A stretch of 34,283 bases of DNA from Chroococcidiopsidaceae cyanobacterium CP_BM_ER_R8_30. GTDB taxonomy: Bacteria; Cyanobacteriota; Cyanobacteriia; Cyanobacteriales; Chroococcidiopsidaceae. Under the pieces are notes generated by a model. That model was given only the letters and a program-made list of their open reading frames with translations. It had not been told where the DNA came from and made no database searches. The stretch lies in contig JAFASY010000010.1 in assembly GCA_019244235.1 (NCBI GenBank), forward strand, positions 1-34,283, in the 5' to 3' direction. Below are positions 16,443 through 24,314 of this stretch, piece by piece; position 1 is the stretch's first letter, and the number at the start of each line of letters is the position of its first letter. The position numbers were made by a program, and so were the translations under genes.

Positions 16443-18096
16443 GTGATTGCACAATACTGAGGGGCAAAGGAGGTTGACTGAGCGCTTGAATGGAGGAAGC
16501 ACTTAGATAAGGTAGGTATTTTCTTGCTCCTGCTACATAAGTTTGGCAAAAGGCTACGCTCAATGCTTTCATGTACCGACGAGCCAGAGCAGGATCGGGA
16601 CCAATAAACTGAGCAGGGATTGACAACGGATACTGTTGTTCATTGTCTTCGCTAGTGATGGAGAAGTGCGTTCCTCCTTTAAGGACTACCAGATATTTTT
16701 CCTTTGCCTTCAACCAAGAAAAAGGAATAATCTGTTCCAATAAAGCAGGAGCAACAAAATCAGCGCTACCACTGACAAACATGATGGGAATTTGAATTTT
16801 GCTGAGACTATCTCGTCCGAAGATGCTGCTATCAACGGGATTAATCACGATTGCGGCTTTAATCCGTGGGTCTCGAAAATTGTATGGAATCTGGGGCAGT
16901 TTTAGAGCTTGGCACTGGAGCAGAAGCGACAAATTCAAGGTGTCATTCAAAGTAGTGCAGCTTTTTCGTAGTTGCTGGAAGTTGAAGGGTGCGCCAGCTA
17001 AAGCTAATGCTGTGTAACCACCAAAAGATTGACCGATTATACTAGCTTGTTGAGTGTCAATTGGCAATGAGGGGTCAGACTGAGAGCGGCGCTGGAGTTC
17101 GTCTAGTAAAAACTGCACGTCTAAAGCTCGGTTAACAAATGCGCTTGCTGGCGATACCTTACTAGCCAAACCGTTCAGCAAGTCTTGCAATTGTTGAGCA
17201 TTGCTACTCGGATTTTCAGGTATGGCAACGGCAAATCCGTAGGAAGCTAATTGCTCGGCTAAGTAAGCAAAGGTACTGCGGTCTTCGCCTAAACCATAAG
17301 AAATGACAATAATTGGAACTTTAGTTTTGACTTGGGGGAGATAAATATCGGCAAGAAATTGACGAGAGTTGCGAGGATCGTCAAACATTAGTGTTTGCTT
17401 ATTCCAAGAGAACTTTCCCCTTTGTTCTAGATTTAATACTTGAGAAAAATTTACAGTTTCTTCCCGAGTAGTAGCAGCAAATTGTTGGGATATCAGTGTG
17501 ACTGCTTGATGAGTGAGATCTTGTAATTTATTCAAATTATCTTTCGTCTGAAGGACAAGTGGTATATCGATACGAATAGCATTACTAGGAAACTTCTGTA
17601 GTATGTTCAGCAATGTCAAACCTTGGCGATCGGCTGCTGACAAAATTAGTGCTGCTCGGAGGGCATAGTAACCCGATAAACCCGATTGAGTCTGAATCAA
17701 TTCGCCTATTCGTGCCAATAGAGTTTCACCGATAGGGGAGTAAAAGAACTGTGAAATTGCCACTGGACTCAGATCAATTCGCCTGACAAGTGTTTGTCTT
17801 AGTTGTGCTAGTTGCTGGGGTTTAAGACGTTTAACGTAGGGGGCTAAGCTAGCGTTAACCTTGCCAGTTTTTGCGTATGCTTGTAAAGCATTGATAGGAA
17901 TAGATCTCTCAAATGCCCCGGCAACAATCTTAATTCGCTCCGCTCCCAAGGCAGGATGTATACTCCCGGCAATTGGAAGCAACCAGAGCGAGATTGTGAT
18001 CGCTATCCGTTGGCAAGGAATTTTGATGGCGTGTGTACACCGAGAAGCCCAAGTCCGGCTAGGAGCAGGGGATAAAGTAGAATGAGGGAAACTCAT
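16372..18096 (-). CDS. Secreted alpha/beta hydrolase with N-terminal DUF1400 domain
   Basis: A 574-residue hydrolase of a type common in cyanobacteria. After a signal peptide (hydrophobic 29-50, cleavage near ALGA) comes the DUF1400 domain (about 52-175), which begins AERIKIVAGAFERSIPINAL. The catalytic domain follows (about 235-520). The nucleophile elbow is GQSFGG with Ser357; a likely acid is the Asp in GSADFVAP, and the base is the His in GGTHFS. The substrate is unknown; lipase, esterase or platelet-activating-factor-acetylhydrolase-like activity is typical of the fold. It converges on the FUSC gene with a 16-bp gap. Its 3' end has a diverged second copy at 7003-7079. Confidence 0.9.
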   Translation of the reverse strand: MSFPHSTLSPAPSRTWASRCTHAIKIPCQRIAITISLWLLPIAGSIHPALGAERIKIVAGAFERSIPINALQAYAKTGKVNASLAPYVKRLKPQQLAQLRQTLVRRIDLSPVAISQFFYSPIGETLLARIGELIQTQSGLSGYYALRAALILSAADRQGLTLLNILQKFPSNAIRIDIPLVLQTKDNLNKLQDLTHQAVTLISQQFAATTREETVNFSQVLNLEQRGKFSWNKQTLMFDDPRNSRQFLADIYLPQVKTKVPIIVISYGLGEDRSTFAYLAEQLASYGFAVAIPENPSSNAQQLQDLLNGLASKVSPASAFVNRALDVQFLLDELQRRSQSDPSLPIDTQQASIIGQSFGGYTALALAGAPFNFQQLRKSCTTLNDTLNLSLLLQCQALKLPQIPYNFRDPRIKAAIVINPVDSSIFGRDSLSKIQIPIMFVSGSADFVAPALLEQIIPFSWLKAKEKYLVVLKGGTHFSITSEDNEQQYPLSIPAQFIGPDPALARRYMKALSVAFCQTYVAGARKYLPYLSASSIQALSQPPLPLSIVQSLDTARLVQVLKKAKDILPPSSKN

Positions 18097-18454
18097 GAAA
18101 TTAATTCAAAGAAAAAGCAATCCATTGAGATACTGAACTATAACTCAATTTGCCTTGATCAAGAACTATAATTAGACGTATAAACAAAGAGATAGAGTTT
18201 TGAGGCTGGAGGAGTATAAATTAAAGAGAGATAAGCGCTAGACTGAAGCCAGTAAAGCATAATATATCTTCTCCACTAGTTTTCCACTTTGTTAATGTAA
18301 ACTAGATATGATAACCAACTTACAAATAGGATTAGCTAAAGCTAAATATTATTCTTTCTATCTAGCTTTATGCTTAGTAATTATTAAATCTTCCAATACT
18401 TAATTTATAACTTAAGAGCAAGAGACATCAGCCTTAAAAATCAATTAAGACGAG
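18097..18454. other. AT-rich intergenic region
   Basis: About 360 bp upstream of the hydrolase (minus) and of the Cys-rich small gene (plus). It is strongly AT-rich with no supportable ORF and presumably carries both promoters. I see no clear paired repeats or RNA gene. Confidence 0.5.
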
Positions 18455-18610
18455 ATGAAAAGCAACTATCTTCCCTGCTGTAAACACTGTAACTATTATC
18501 ATGGAGATAACAGCATTGTGTGTGACATACATCCCTATGGTCCATGCAGGAGTACTTGTAGTGATTTTAGCCCTAAAAACAAATACAACACTTATCAAAA
18601 AAACTTTTAA
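18455..18610 (+). CDS. Cys-rich cyanobacterial mini-protein (51 aa)
   Basis: ATG 18455 to TAA 18608-18610 encodes 51 residues with seven Cys: C8, C9, C12, C23, C31, C35 and the pattern CCKHCNYYHGDNSIVCDIHP then YGPCRSTCSDF. This C-x(2)-C-x(2)-YYHG-x(n)-(L/I)VC-x-IHPYG-x(n)-C-x-DF layout is that of a small cyanobacterial family of unknown function. Two Cys pairs plus His suggest a metal-binding or redox-active knuckle. Shine-Dalgarno support is weak (TAAGACGAG). The conserved pattern, rather than length, is the reason for calling it a gene. Confidence 0.7.
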   Translation: MKSNYLPCCKHCNYYHGDNSIVCDIHPYGPCRSTCSDFSPKNKYNTYQKNF

Positions 18611-18772
18611 TGGCTATTCGTTTATCCACTCACAGCACTAGCCTCATCGTTTCGGGGTTACTCAGATTCCCATCTGGTAGATTACACAGCACAGGAGTTG
18701 CACGAGCGCTTCGAGGCGATCAAGGCACTCAAAGCTGTGTGGGAAGAATTTCCTTGGCTGCGTCGCTTATAA
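18611..18772 (+). pseudogene. Start-less coding-like fragment after the mini-protein
   Basis: In the same frame as the Cys-rich protein, beyond its stop, the sequence stays open to TAA 18770-18772. It reads like protein, ending YTAQELHERFEAIKALKAVW and EEFPWLRRL. It has no convincing start codon. An ATG at 18610 overlaps the mini-protein stop but is in another frame and gives a low-quality 65-residue translation. The likely reading is a C-terminal remnant of an unrelated gene. I do not recognise the family. Confidence 0.3.
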
Positions 18773-18857
18773 AAGTGGGTAGTGATATGGAAGTAATGGT
18801 GAGATAATACAAGTATTCACTTAAAAGAGCTAGCTGCAGTATATAAAGGTTGTTCAA

Positions 18858-19016
18858 ATGGATCTTATCAGAATTTTATGTGCCATTTTGCTGCCGCCAT
18901 TGGGAGTGTTCTTACAAGTTGGTATTGGTAAGGACTTTTGGATAAATATCGTTTTAACACTCCTAGGTTATATTCCTGGGATCGTTCATGCAATCTGGGT
19001 GATTGCTAGAACCTGA
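18858..19016 (+). CDS. YqaE/Pmp3-family small membrane protein
   Basis: A 52-residue, two-helix membrane protein from ATG 18858 to TGA 19014-19016. The family hallmark is clear: LLPPLGVFLQVGIGKDFWIN followed by IVLTLLGYIPGIVHAIWVIA. Pmp3/YqaE proteins (UPF0057) sit in the cytoplasmic membrane and are linked to salt and low-temperature stress through membrane potential and ion homeostasis. AAAGG at 18845-18849 is a reasonable ribosome binding site. The gene is complete and stands alone. Confidence 0.93.
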   Translation: MDLIRILCAILLPPLGVFLQVGIGKDFWINIVLTLLGYIPGIVHAIWVIART

Positions 19017-19115
19017 ACTCTCCTCTGGTTGCTAAGGTCACCGATTGTCTCTACTACGCTCACGCTGTGTCAGCTCACTCCGACGGCGTGGCATACCTTT
19101 AATTTGTCGAAAAGT

Positions 19116-20567
19116 CTACTGATGAAACCGTAGTGTCATAAAGATGAATCGAGCGACAAAAATAGCTGCAATTACCCAGGTTCCTAAGGACACCTCATGA
19201 GCTTTCCCCTGGAATGATTTGATTAGAGGATAAGAGATGAAGCCGATAGATAAGCCTTCAGCAATTGAGTAAGTCAATGGAATCATGAAGATTGTCAAAA
19301 ACGCTGGAATCGCCTCTGCTAAGTCACCCCAACGAATTTCAGCAACTTCGCCCAACATCATGGTGCCGACAATTATTAAGGTCGGTGTCGTGGCAAATGC
19401 TGGAATCGCTGCAAAGACGGGAATGAAGAATAAAGCAACGACAAACAAAATTCCAACTACTAAAGCCGTGAATCCAGTGCGACCTCCTTCAGCAACACCT
19501 GCAACTGACTCCACATATGCTGTCACACTAGAAGTTCCGAATAGTGGCCCAACTGTTGTGCCAATTGCATCCGCCATCAATGCTTGATTGGCGCGGGGCA
19601 GTTCACCATCTGGACCAATGTAGCCCGCTCGCATTCCTACACCCGTAAGAGTGCCAACGGTGTCAAAAACGTCTACGAACAAGAATACGAACAGGACTGC
19701 TAGCCAATCAATGAAGTTACTCGCGTTTAGGTGAGTCAGTCCAGTGAATGCCTGCCCCAATATATCTTTTGGGATCTGCGGCGGTGCGAAAACTCCTTGG
19801 GGCCAAGGAGCAACACCGAGAATCCAGGCTAGTAGTGCTGTGGCAAAAATCCCCCAAAGTAAAGCACCTTTGATGCGCCGCACGACAAACGCGGATGTGA
19901 TTAAAAGACCTGCGAGTGCTACAAGGGTATTTGGCTGACTCAAACTACCAAAGGCAGTTTTGGTCACTTCATTCGCTACGATGATTCCAGCACCACCTTT
20001 GTGTACGTCACCAGATAAACCAATGTAGGCAATGAACAAACCAATACCAGCTGCCGTAGCGTGTTTGAGCGTAGTTGGGATAACTTTAATTAAGAGGCGG
20101 CGCACATCTGTGAAGGTCAGGGCAATAAAGACCAACCCCTGGACAAATACACAAGACAGAGCTAGTCGCCAGTCGATTTTTAGTCCTAGTACCACAGAAA
20201 AGGCAAAAAATGCATTCGTTCCCATACCGGGTGCTAGACCGAAGGGATAGTTGGCAAATAACGCCATGCAAAACGTGCCTACTGCTGCCGCCATCACCGT
20301 CGCTACAGCCAATTGAGAGAATAGATCGTTGGGTTTGTGGAGAAAGATTGCATTTGACAAGATAATTGGGTTCACTACCAGAATGTATCCCATCGTCATA
20401 AAGGTGGTGATACCCGCTAGAATTTCAGTTTTAAAGTTGGTTTTGTAATCGGCAAACTTAAAGTAGTTAGCCAGTGTTGCTTGCCAACCTGTATACGGTG
20501 CTGCTGGCGGACTCGAACCTAGAAGTTCTTTCTCATCAGTCTGGCTACTTTCAATCCTTTCACTCAT
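19116..20567 (-). CDS. NCS2-family purine permease (AzgA type)
   Basis: A 483-residue proton-coupled nucleobase transporter with about 12-14 membrane segments. The N-terminal part has FKTEILAGITTFMTMGYILV, typical of the AzgA branch (adenine/guanine/hypoxanthine). Other family blocks are NPIILSNAIF, GLAPGMGTNAFFAFSVVLGL, LGVAPWPQG, VFLFVDVFDTVGTLTGVG and GTSSVTAYVESVAGVAEGGR with the substrate-site Glu. The length is normal and the frame intact. The gene stands alone, preceded by an unusually long 768-bp upstream region. A nitrogen-scavenging role fits the lone ureD gene elsewhere in the window, but that link is inference. Confidence 0.93.
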   Translation of the reverse strand: MSERIESSQTDEKELLGSSPPAAPYTGWQATLANYFKFADYKTNFKTEILAGITTFMTMGYILVVNPIILSNAIFLHKPNDLFSQLAVATVMAAAVGTFCMALFANYPFGLAPGMGTNAFFAFSVVLGLKIDWRLALSCVFVQGLVFIALTFTDVRRLLIKVIPTTLKHATAAGIGLFIAYIGLSGDVHKGGAGIIVANEVTKTAFGSLSQPNTLVALAGLLITSAFVVRRIKGALLWGIFATALLAWILGVAPWPQGVFAPPQIPKDILGQAFTGLTHLNASNFIDWLAVLFVFLFVDVFDTVGTLTGVGMRAGYIGPDGELPRANQALMADAIGTTVGPLFGTSSVTAYVESVAGVAEGGRTGFTALVVGILFVVALFFIPVFAAIPAFATTPTLIIVGTMMLGEVAEIRWGDLAEAIPAFLTIFMIPLTYSIAEGLSIGFISYPLIKSFQGKAHEVSLGTWVIAAIFVARFIFMTLRFHQ

Positions 20568-21335
20568 TTTGATATCTCCAAAAACGCTTAAAAATGTTGT
20601 TAGCGTTGATGCAAAGTCTCATAGCTATCAAGATAGTGGAGAGCGTATACTAGCGACACGCTTAACAATATTTGCCCCAAACTTGTTGTGTTTGAAATAC
20701 AGCATTATCAAATTCCTGGAGTTCCTTTGATACCAAGAGTCTCTCACTTCTTGCGCTTCCGTTCGGATGCTAATTTTGAGATTGTTTTCTCGATCGACTA
20801 AGAAGCGATCTTCGGCGAAACGCTGGTTGCAGAAGCCTTAGATCTACGCTGCCCCTGTCTTAGGCTGATGGCATGGTGAATCACGAATCAATAAAAATGC
20901 TTGTCTTAGCAGAGTTATTTTTCGTACTTCGGACCTTAGCTAAAGATACATTTCCGTCTACACAGTTTTTGTTACTTGTGATACATTCATTTGTTGTGCA
21001 TCAAAAAAGAATTTGAGATGATTCGTTCAGGTGATTTGGAGATGGCAACATAGGGCAATACTCATTTTGTCTGCTTTACAGCAGGTGACGCTTGCAGGTT
21101 CGTTGCACTTTCTTCTTCTGAAGTTACTACATCAAAAATTTTAGTTATCATTCTATGTATACTGTATACAACAAAATCCACTTAAATTGTATCATAAGAT
21201 ACACTATAATGCTTTCCATCTGGTATCTCTAAAAGCACGTCTTTGCCCTCTAACTATTGAGCAAAGCGTCAAATTGCCATGTAGCAGAAGGCGGCAAATG
21301 TGTTTAAAGCCAACTCAACTAAATTAATGCTGCTA
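20568..21335. promoter_or_regulatory. Long non-coding region upstream of the purine permease, with two palindromes
   Basis: A 768-bp interval with no supportable ORF. At its far end two inverted repeats sit 17 bp apart: TGTATAC-T-GTATACA (21156-21170) and TGTATC-ATAA-GATACA (21188-21203). Both share TGTAT/ATACA outer arms, so one protein could bind both. They lie about 590 bp upstream of the permease and about 130 bp downstream of the next gene on the same strand. The rest shows no repeat or RNA gene that I recognise. Confidence 0.45.
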
Positions 21336-21656
21336 TCAACTGAGCTGGCGGTAGATTTTTTCTAACCAATCTCGTTCTTCTTCCACGGCAGGCAGGTAAG
21401 CGTAAATTTTTGCCTGCCACCCATAACTATGCCACCAGTCGTCATTGCTTTGCTGAGTATGAGACTCAGATTTATCAGTCATAAAGGCGATCGCTTTTTG
21501 CCAACCTGCCTGAAGCAACCCCCTTACTTTTGTTAGGTTGCTTGTCTTAGTTCTAGGTTGCTGCCGACTAATTAGTTCAAGCTTTCTGTAGAAAGAGCAC
21601 TGTTTCTTGCTTTGCATATCACTTTTTGAGTTAAAATCTGTAACATCTGTTACCAT
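21336..21656 (-). CDS. Small hypothetical protein
   Basis: A short soluble protein ending NDDWWHSYGWQAKIYAYLPA and VEEERDWLEKIYRQLS, a Trp/Tyr-rich C-terminus that looks genuinely coding. A longer form could begin at TTG 21695, but that codon overlaps the -35 box of a good promoter, so I start at ATG 21656 (106 residues, near-leaderless). ATG 21617 (93 residues) is equally possible. No domain is recognised and there are no membrane segments. Confidence 0.55.
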   Translation of the reverse strand: MVTDVTDFNSKSDMQSKKQCSFYRKLELISRQQPRTKTSNLTKVRGLLQAGWQKAIAFMTDKSESHTQQSNDDWWHSYGWQAKIYAYLPAVEEERDWLEKIYRQLS

Positions 21657-21666
21657 ATTAACACAT

Positions 21667-21695
21667 ATTATAGATTCAGCCCGCTCTGGCGGCAA
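21667..21695 (-). promoter_or_regulatory. Sigma-70-type promoter for the small hypothetical gene
   Basis: On the minus strand TTGCCG (21695-21690) is followed after exactly 17 bp by a perfect TATAAT (21672-21667). Transcription would begin near 21660, just upstream of ATG 21656. This argues against the longer TTG-initiated reading frame. Confidence 0.6.
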
Positions 21696-21743
21696 AACTA
21701 AGCTGGGTAGTGTTGCAAAGATTTCCTCTCACACAAAACGATA

Positions 21744-21787
21744 GGGGGCATCATAAAATGCCTCTTAAATCCAGGACAAAACCTGGA
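21744..21787. other. Two adjacent hairpins downstream of the Rieske gene
   Basis: GGCAT-cataaa-ATGCC (21747-21762, extendable with G-U pairs) and TCCAGG-acaaaa-CCTGGA (21770-21787) sit side by side about 115 bp past the Rieske stop. Neither has a T-run, so they are not textbook terminators. They could be 3'-end RNA structures or remnants of a repeat. Confidence 0.35.
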
Positions 21788-21901
21788 AGTATATCTTCTC
21801 CAGACAAACTAGTGGGAGCTGACAGAACCTCCTTATAGAGTAGTGATAAACACGGAGGCTCGGCGCTGGACGTATCGCCACAAAATGATTAAATTCATAT
21901 T

Positions 21902-22894
21902 TTAGATGCTACCGAAGGTGACACCCTGTTGTTTAAGCCACTTGCGGTAAGCCACAGAATAGCGATCACTTGGCAAATGTACCTCTGCTTGCAAGTCCAA
22001 AGGGAGGCGTCGTGGTCGCTGCGATTCTACAACGGCAATGTCTTGACTTACAATCTGGTCTTGCCTAGCAAGAAAGGCTTGCTCTGGAATGTTATGGAGA
22101 TAGTTCTCAAGGAGCCAGAACCAGAGAACGCACTCTTCCTCATTGATTGGAGTAACTATGAAAAATAGACTCATGAGACTATCGTCTTGTGCGCGTCGTT
22201 GGAAGTATCCAATTAGGGGATGGCAGAGGTGATACTGAGTCGTAATAAATAACATCGGTGCTGAGGGTTGTTCCGACCTTGTAATTACTTCCCACACACC
22301 GAATTTGAAACTCATACCATCTGGATGCAACTCTAAGTCACAATGCGTTACCTCTGGATGGCTGGAGTCTGCGAATACTCCTTTATGCACAAAGGCAAAG
22401 TGGGCTGGATCGATGAGGTTTTCAACGACACGTAGAGGGCTAGACTTAAAGTGGTAGGGACCGCAAAAAATTTTGCGACAGGAGGAGTCTTCCCAGTCTG
22501 GAAATGTAGGTATATTATATTGCGGTGTTCCTAAACAAACCCAAAGTAGATTGTAGCATTCTTGAATATGGTAAGTTTGGATACAAGCTCTTGCGGGGGG
22601 CGGCTGGTCCGGGCTAGCCGGAACTCGTACACATTTACCTTCGGTGTTAAACGCCAAGCCGTGGTAAGGACAAACAAGCGTATCTTTCTCGATCCATCCC
22701 AGAGAAAGGCGCGCTCCCCGGTGAGGGCAAAAGTCCTGCCAAGCCAGAGTTTTGTCCCCATTGTGCCAAAGGACTAAATCTTCACCTAGTAGACGCTTTT
22801 GTAGAACGGTTCCGGGCTGCAAGTCTTGTGAGTGTGCTAAGACATGCCAATTATTTTGTAAAAACTGGTCTTGCACCATGAAGATTGTACCCAT
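21902..22894 (-). CDS. Rieske [2Fe-2S] non-heme iron oxygenase, alpha-subunit type
   Basis: A 330-residue aromatic-ring-hydroxylating/O-demethylase-type oxygenase. The Rieske cluster ligands are in CPHRGA (C56, H58) and CPYHGL (C75, H78). The mononuclear iron site is ENLIDPAHFAFVH with Asp162, His165 and His170. Family members hydroxylate or demethylate aromatic and other ring compounds using electrons from a separate reductase. No reductase gene is adjacent. Length is close to vanillate-demethylase-like oxygenases. ATG 22894 or the in-frame ATG five codons later could start it; no Shine-Dalgarno sequence is obvious. The substrate is not predictable. Confidence 0.92.
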   Translation of the reverse strand: MGTIFMVQDQFLQNNWHVLAHSQDLQPGTVLQKRLLGEDLVLWHNGDKTLAWQDFCPHRGARLSLGWIEKDTLVCPYHGLAFNTEGKCVRVPASPDQPPPARACIQTYHIQECYNLLWVCLGTPQYNIPTFPDWEDSSCRKIFCGPYHFKSSPLRVVENLIDPAHFAFVHKGVFADSSHPEVTHCDLELHPDGMSFKFGVWEVITRSEQPSAPMLFITTQYHLCHPLIGYFQRRAQDDSLMSLFFIVTPINEEECVLWFWLLENYLHNIPEQAFLARQDQIVSQDIAVVESQRPRRLPLDLQAEVHLPSDRYSVAYRKWLKQQGVTFGSI

Positions 22895-23080
22895 CGGGTG
22901 AGTAGAGATTATGATAATTATCCCATTTAGTTAATATTTAGTCACTTATAAAGCAAACTACTGAGTACCTCCCTGCCAAACACTAAAGCAATGTAAAAGC
23001 GTGCAGTCATTGAGTCAATAGAAATAGTAATGAAGCCTATCCAGTAAGCTTACTTCCCACATTTGGAGACCTTCTAAAAG

Positions 23081-24314
23081 CTATGGTATTAGCGTTAGAT
23101 GTGCAGCAGCGTTGACTACAACGGCGTCTTTATCCCAGAGCATAGAGTAGTATCCAATTTTTCGCCAAGAGTCAACCATGTCATCGTAATGCGGGTGAAA
23201 GGCATGGCCTGACTGCCCGGTACTATTGATTGTGAGCGAGTTCTCTAAATTTGCCATATCTACAATCATCCGCATTGACGGTAACCAAGTTACAGCGAAA
23301 GAACCAGTAGCATCCTATTCAGTTGCATTTACTATTGCGCTACCACCAGCAACAGGAAAAGGACCGCGATTGAAAAGATTTTCAATCGGAGCAATTCCCG
23401 ATTCACCTAAAGTCAAATTGCGGAAGGTAACAGTGTGTAAGCTGCCCCAACGCCAACGGTTGGAGTTTTTGCCTGCGACACGCTCTAGTTCATCCACCGC
23501 TTTAGTAAAGGCTTGGCGAAAGATTTGGTTGCGACTTTCAACAACACGGGTCTTCTTGTTGTCCCACCAAAAACTATTAGGTTGCTTTACTAGCTTTCTC
23601 ATCACTTCAAACCAGTGATCGCCACCGGAGAGCCAGTAAAGTTTAGGTAGCTCATCATGAAATGTATCAGCCAGAAGATGTTTCCAGAACACTTCAAAGA
23701 GTGCAGCGGCAGATGCATCTATATCCTGCCGAAAATTCTAATCTTGTAGCAGACCGCGTATACTTTCCAAATGGTTATTATTTAAGGGGATTTGTAGCAA
23801 TATCGGGATCATTACTTCAGTGTTAAGGTGCTTATTGTCCCCCTGCATTTGTTTAATATCAGTAAAGTTGATAAGATGCATTTTCTGCTTAATCATATCA
23901 ACAACCCGCTGAGCACGATAACCATAATCCCATTCTGAAGTAATTAGATAGGGATAATCTGAACCCACCATAGCATTATTAGCCGTTGCAATATATCCTT
24001 GAGTAGGATTAAACGCGAAAGGCAACTGCTCAAATGGAATATATCCTTTCCATTCAAAGGCATTTGTCCAACCAGGAACAGGATATCGCCATCCCCAAGG
24101 GTGCGAATCGGAATCTTTCCTGACATTTGGCAGCCAATGTTAGCTTCTACATCCGCATAAATAAAGTTCTGACCTGGAACGTCAAAGTCTTTAACAGCAG
24201 CACGAAACTTGTCCCAATTTTGGGCACAATTTAGCCCCAGGACAGCTTGAAAAATATTGGAAGGTTCCAGCGCGGTCTAACGTAAGGCAACGGCATAATG
24301 TTTAGGAAAATTAA
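23081..24314 (-). pseudogene. Penicillin-acylase-family amidase, 5'-truncated with three TAG stops and a frameshift
   Basis: The minus strand carries the C-terminal half of an Ntn-family penicillin/acyl-homoserine-lactone acylase. Landmarks in order are INFPKHYAVALR, PSNIFQAVLGLNCAQNWDKF, NFIYADVEANIGCQMSGKIP, FNPTQGYIATANNAMVGSDY, FPVAGGSAIVNAT and STGQSGHAFHPHYDDMVDSW, ending HLTLIP at 23081. One base is missing near 24086 (GDG then RYPVPGWTNAFEW in the other frame). In-frame TAG codons lie at 24277-24279, 23738-23740 and 23315-23317. The part that would hold the signal peptide, alpha chain and catalytic Ser is absent: homology begins right at the stop of the ABC ATPase gene. It is non-functional as written. 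Confidence 0.9.

Noticed and set aside
18610-18807. 65-residue ORF starting at ATG 18610
   Set aside because: It is in a different frame from the more protein-like segment at 18611-18772. Its translation is low-quality and its start only overlaps the mini-protein stop.
19017-19115. Possible terminator or repeat downstream of the purine permease
   Set aside because: GTGAGC occurs twice near 19058-19077 (minus strand), but it is a direct repeat that forms no convincing stem and has no T-run.
21657-21695. TTG-initiated extension of the small hypothetical gene
   Set aside because: The TTG is part of a -35 box paired with TATAAT at 17 bp, so it would not be transcribed from that promoter.
23944-24126. 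Separate 60-residue ORF
   Set aside because: It is the frameshifted continuation of the acylase relic, not a gene.
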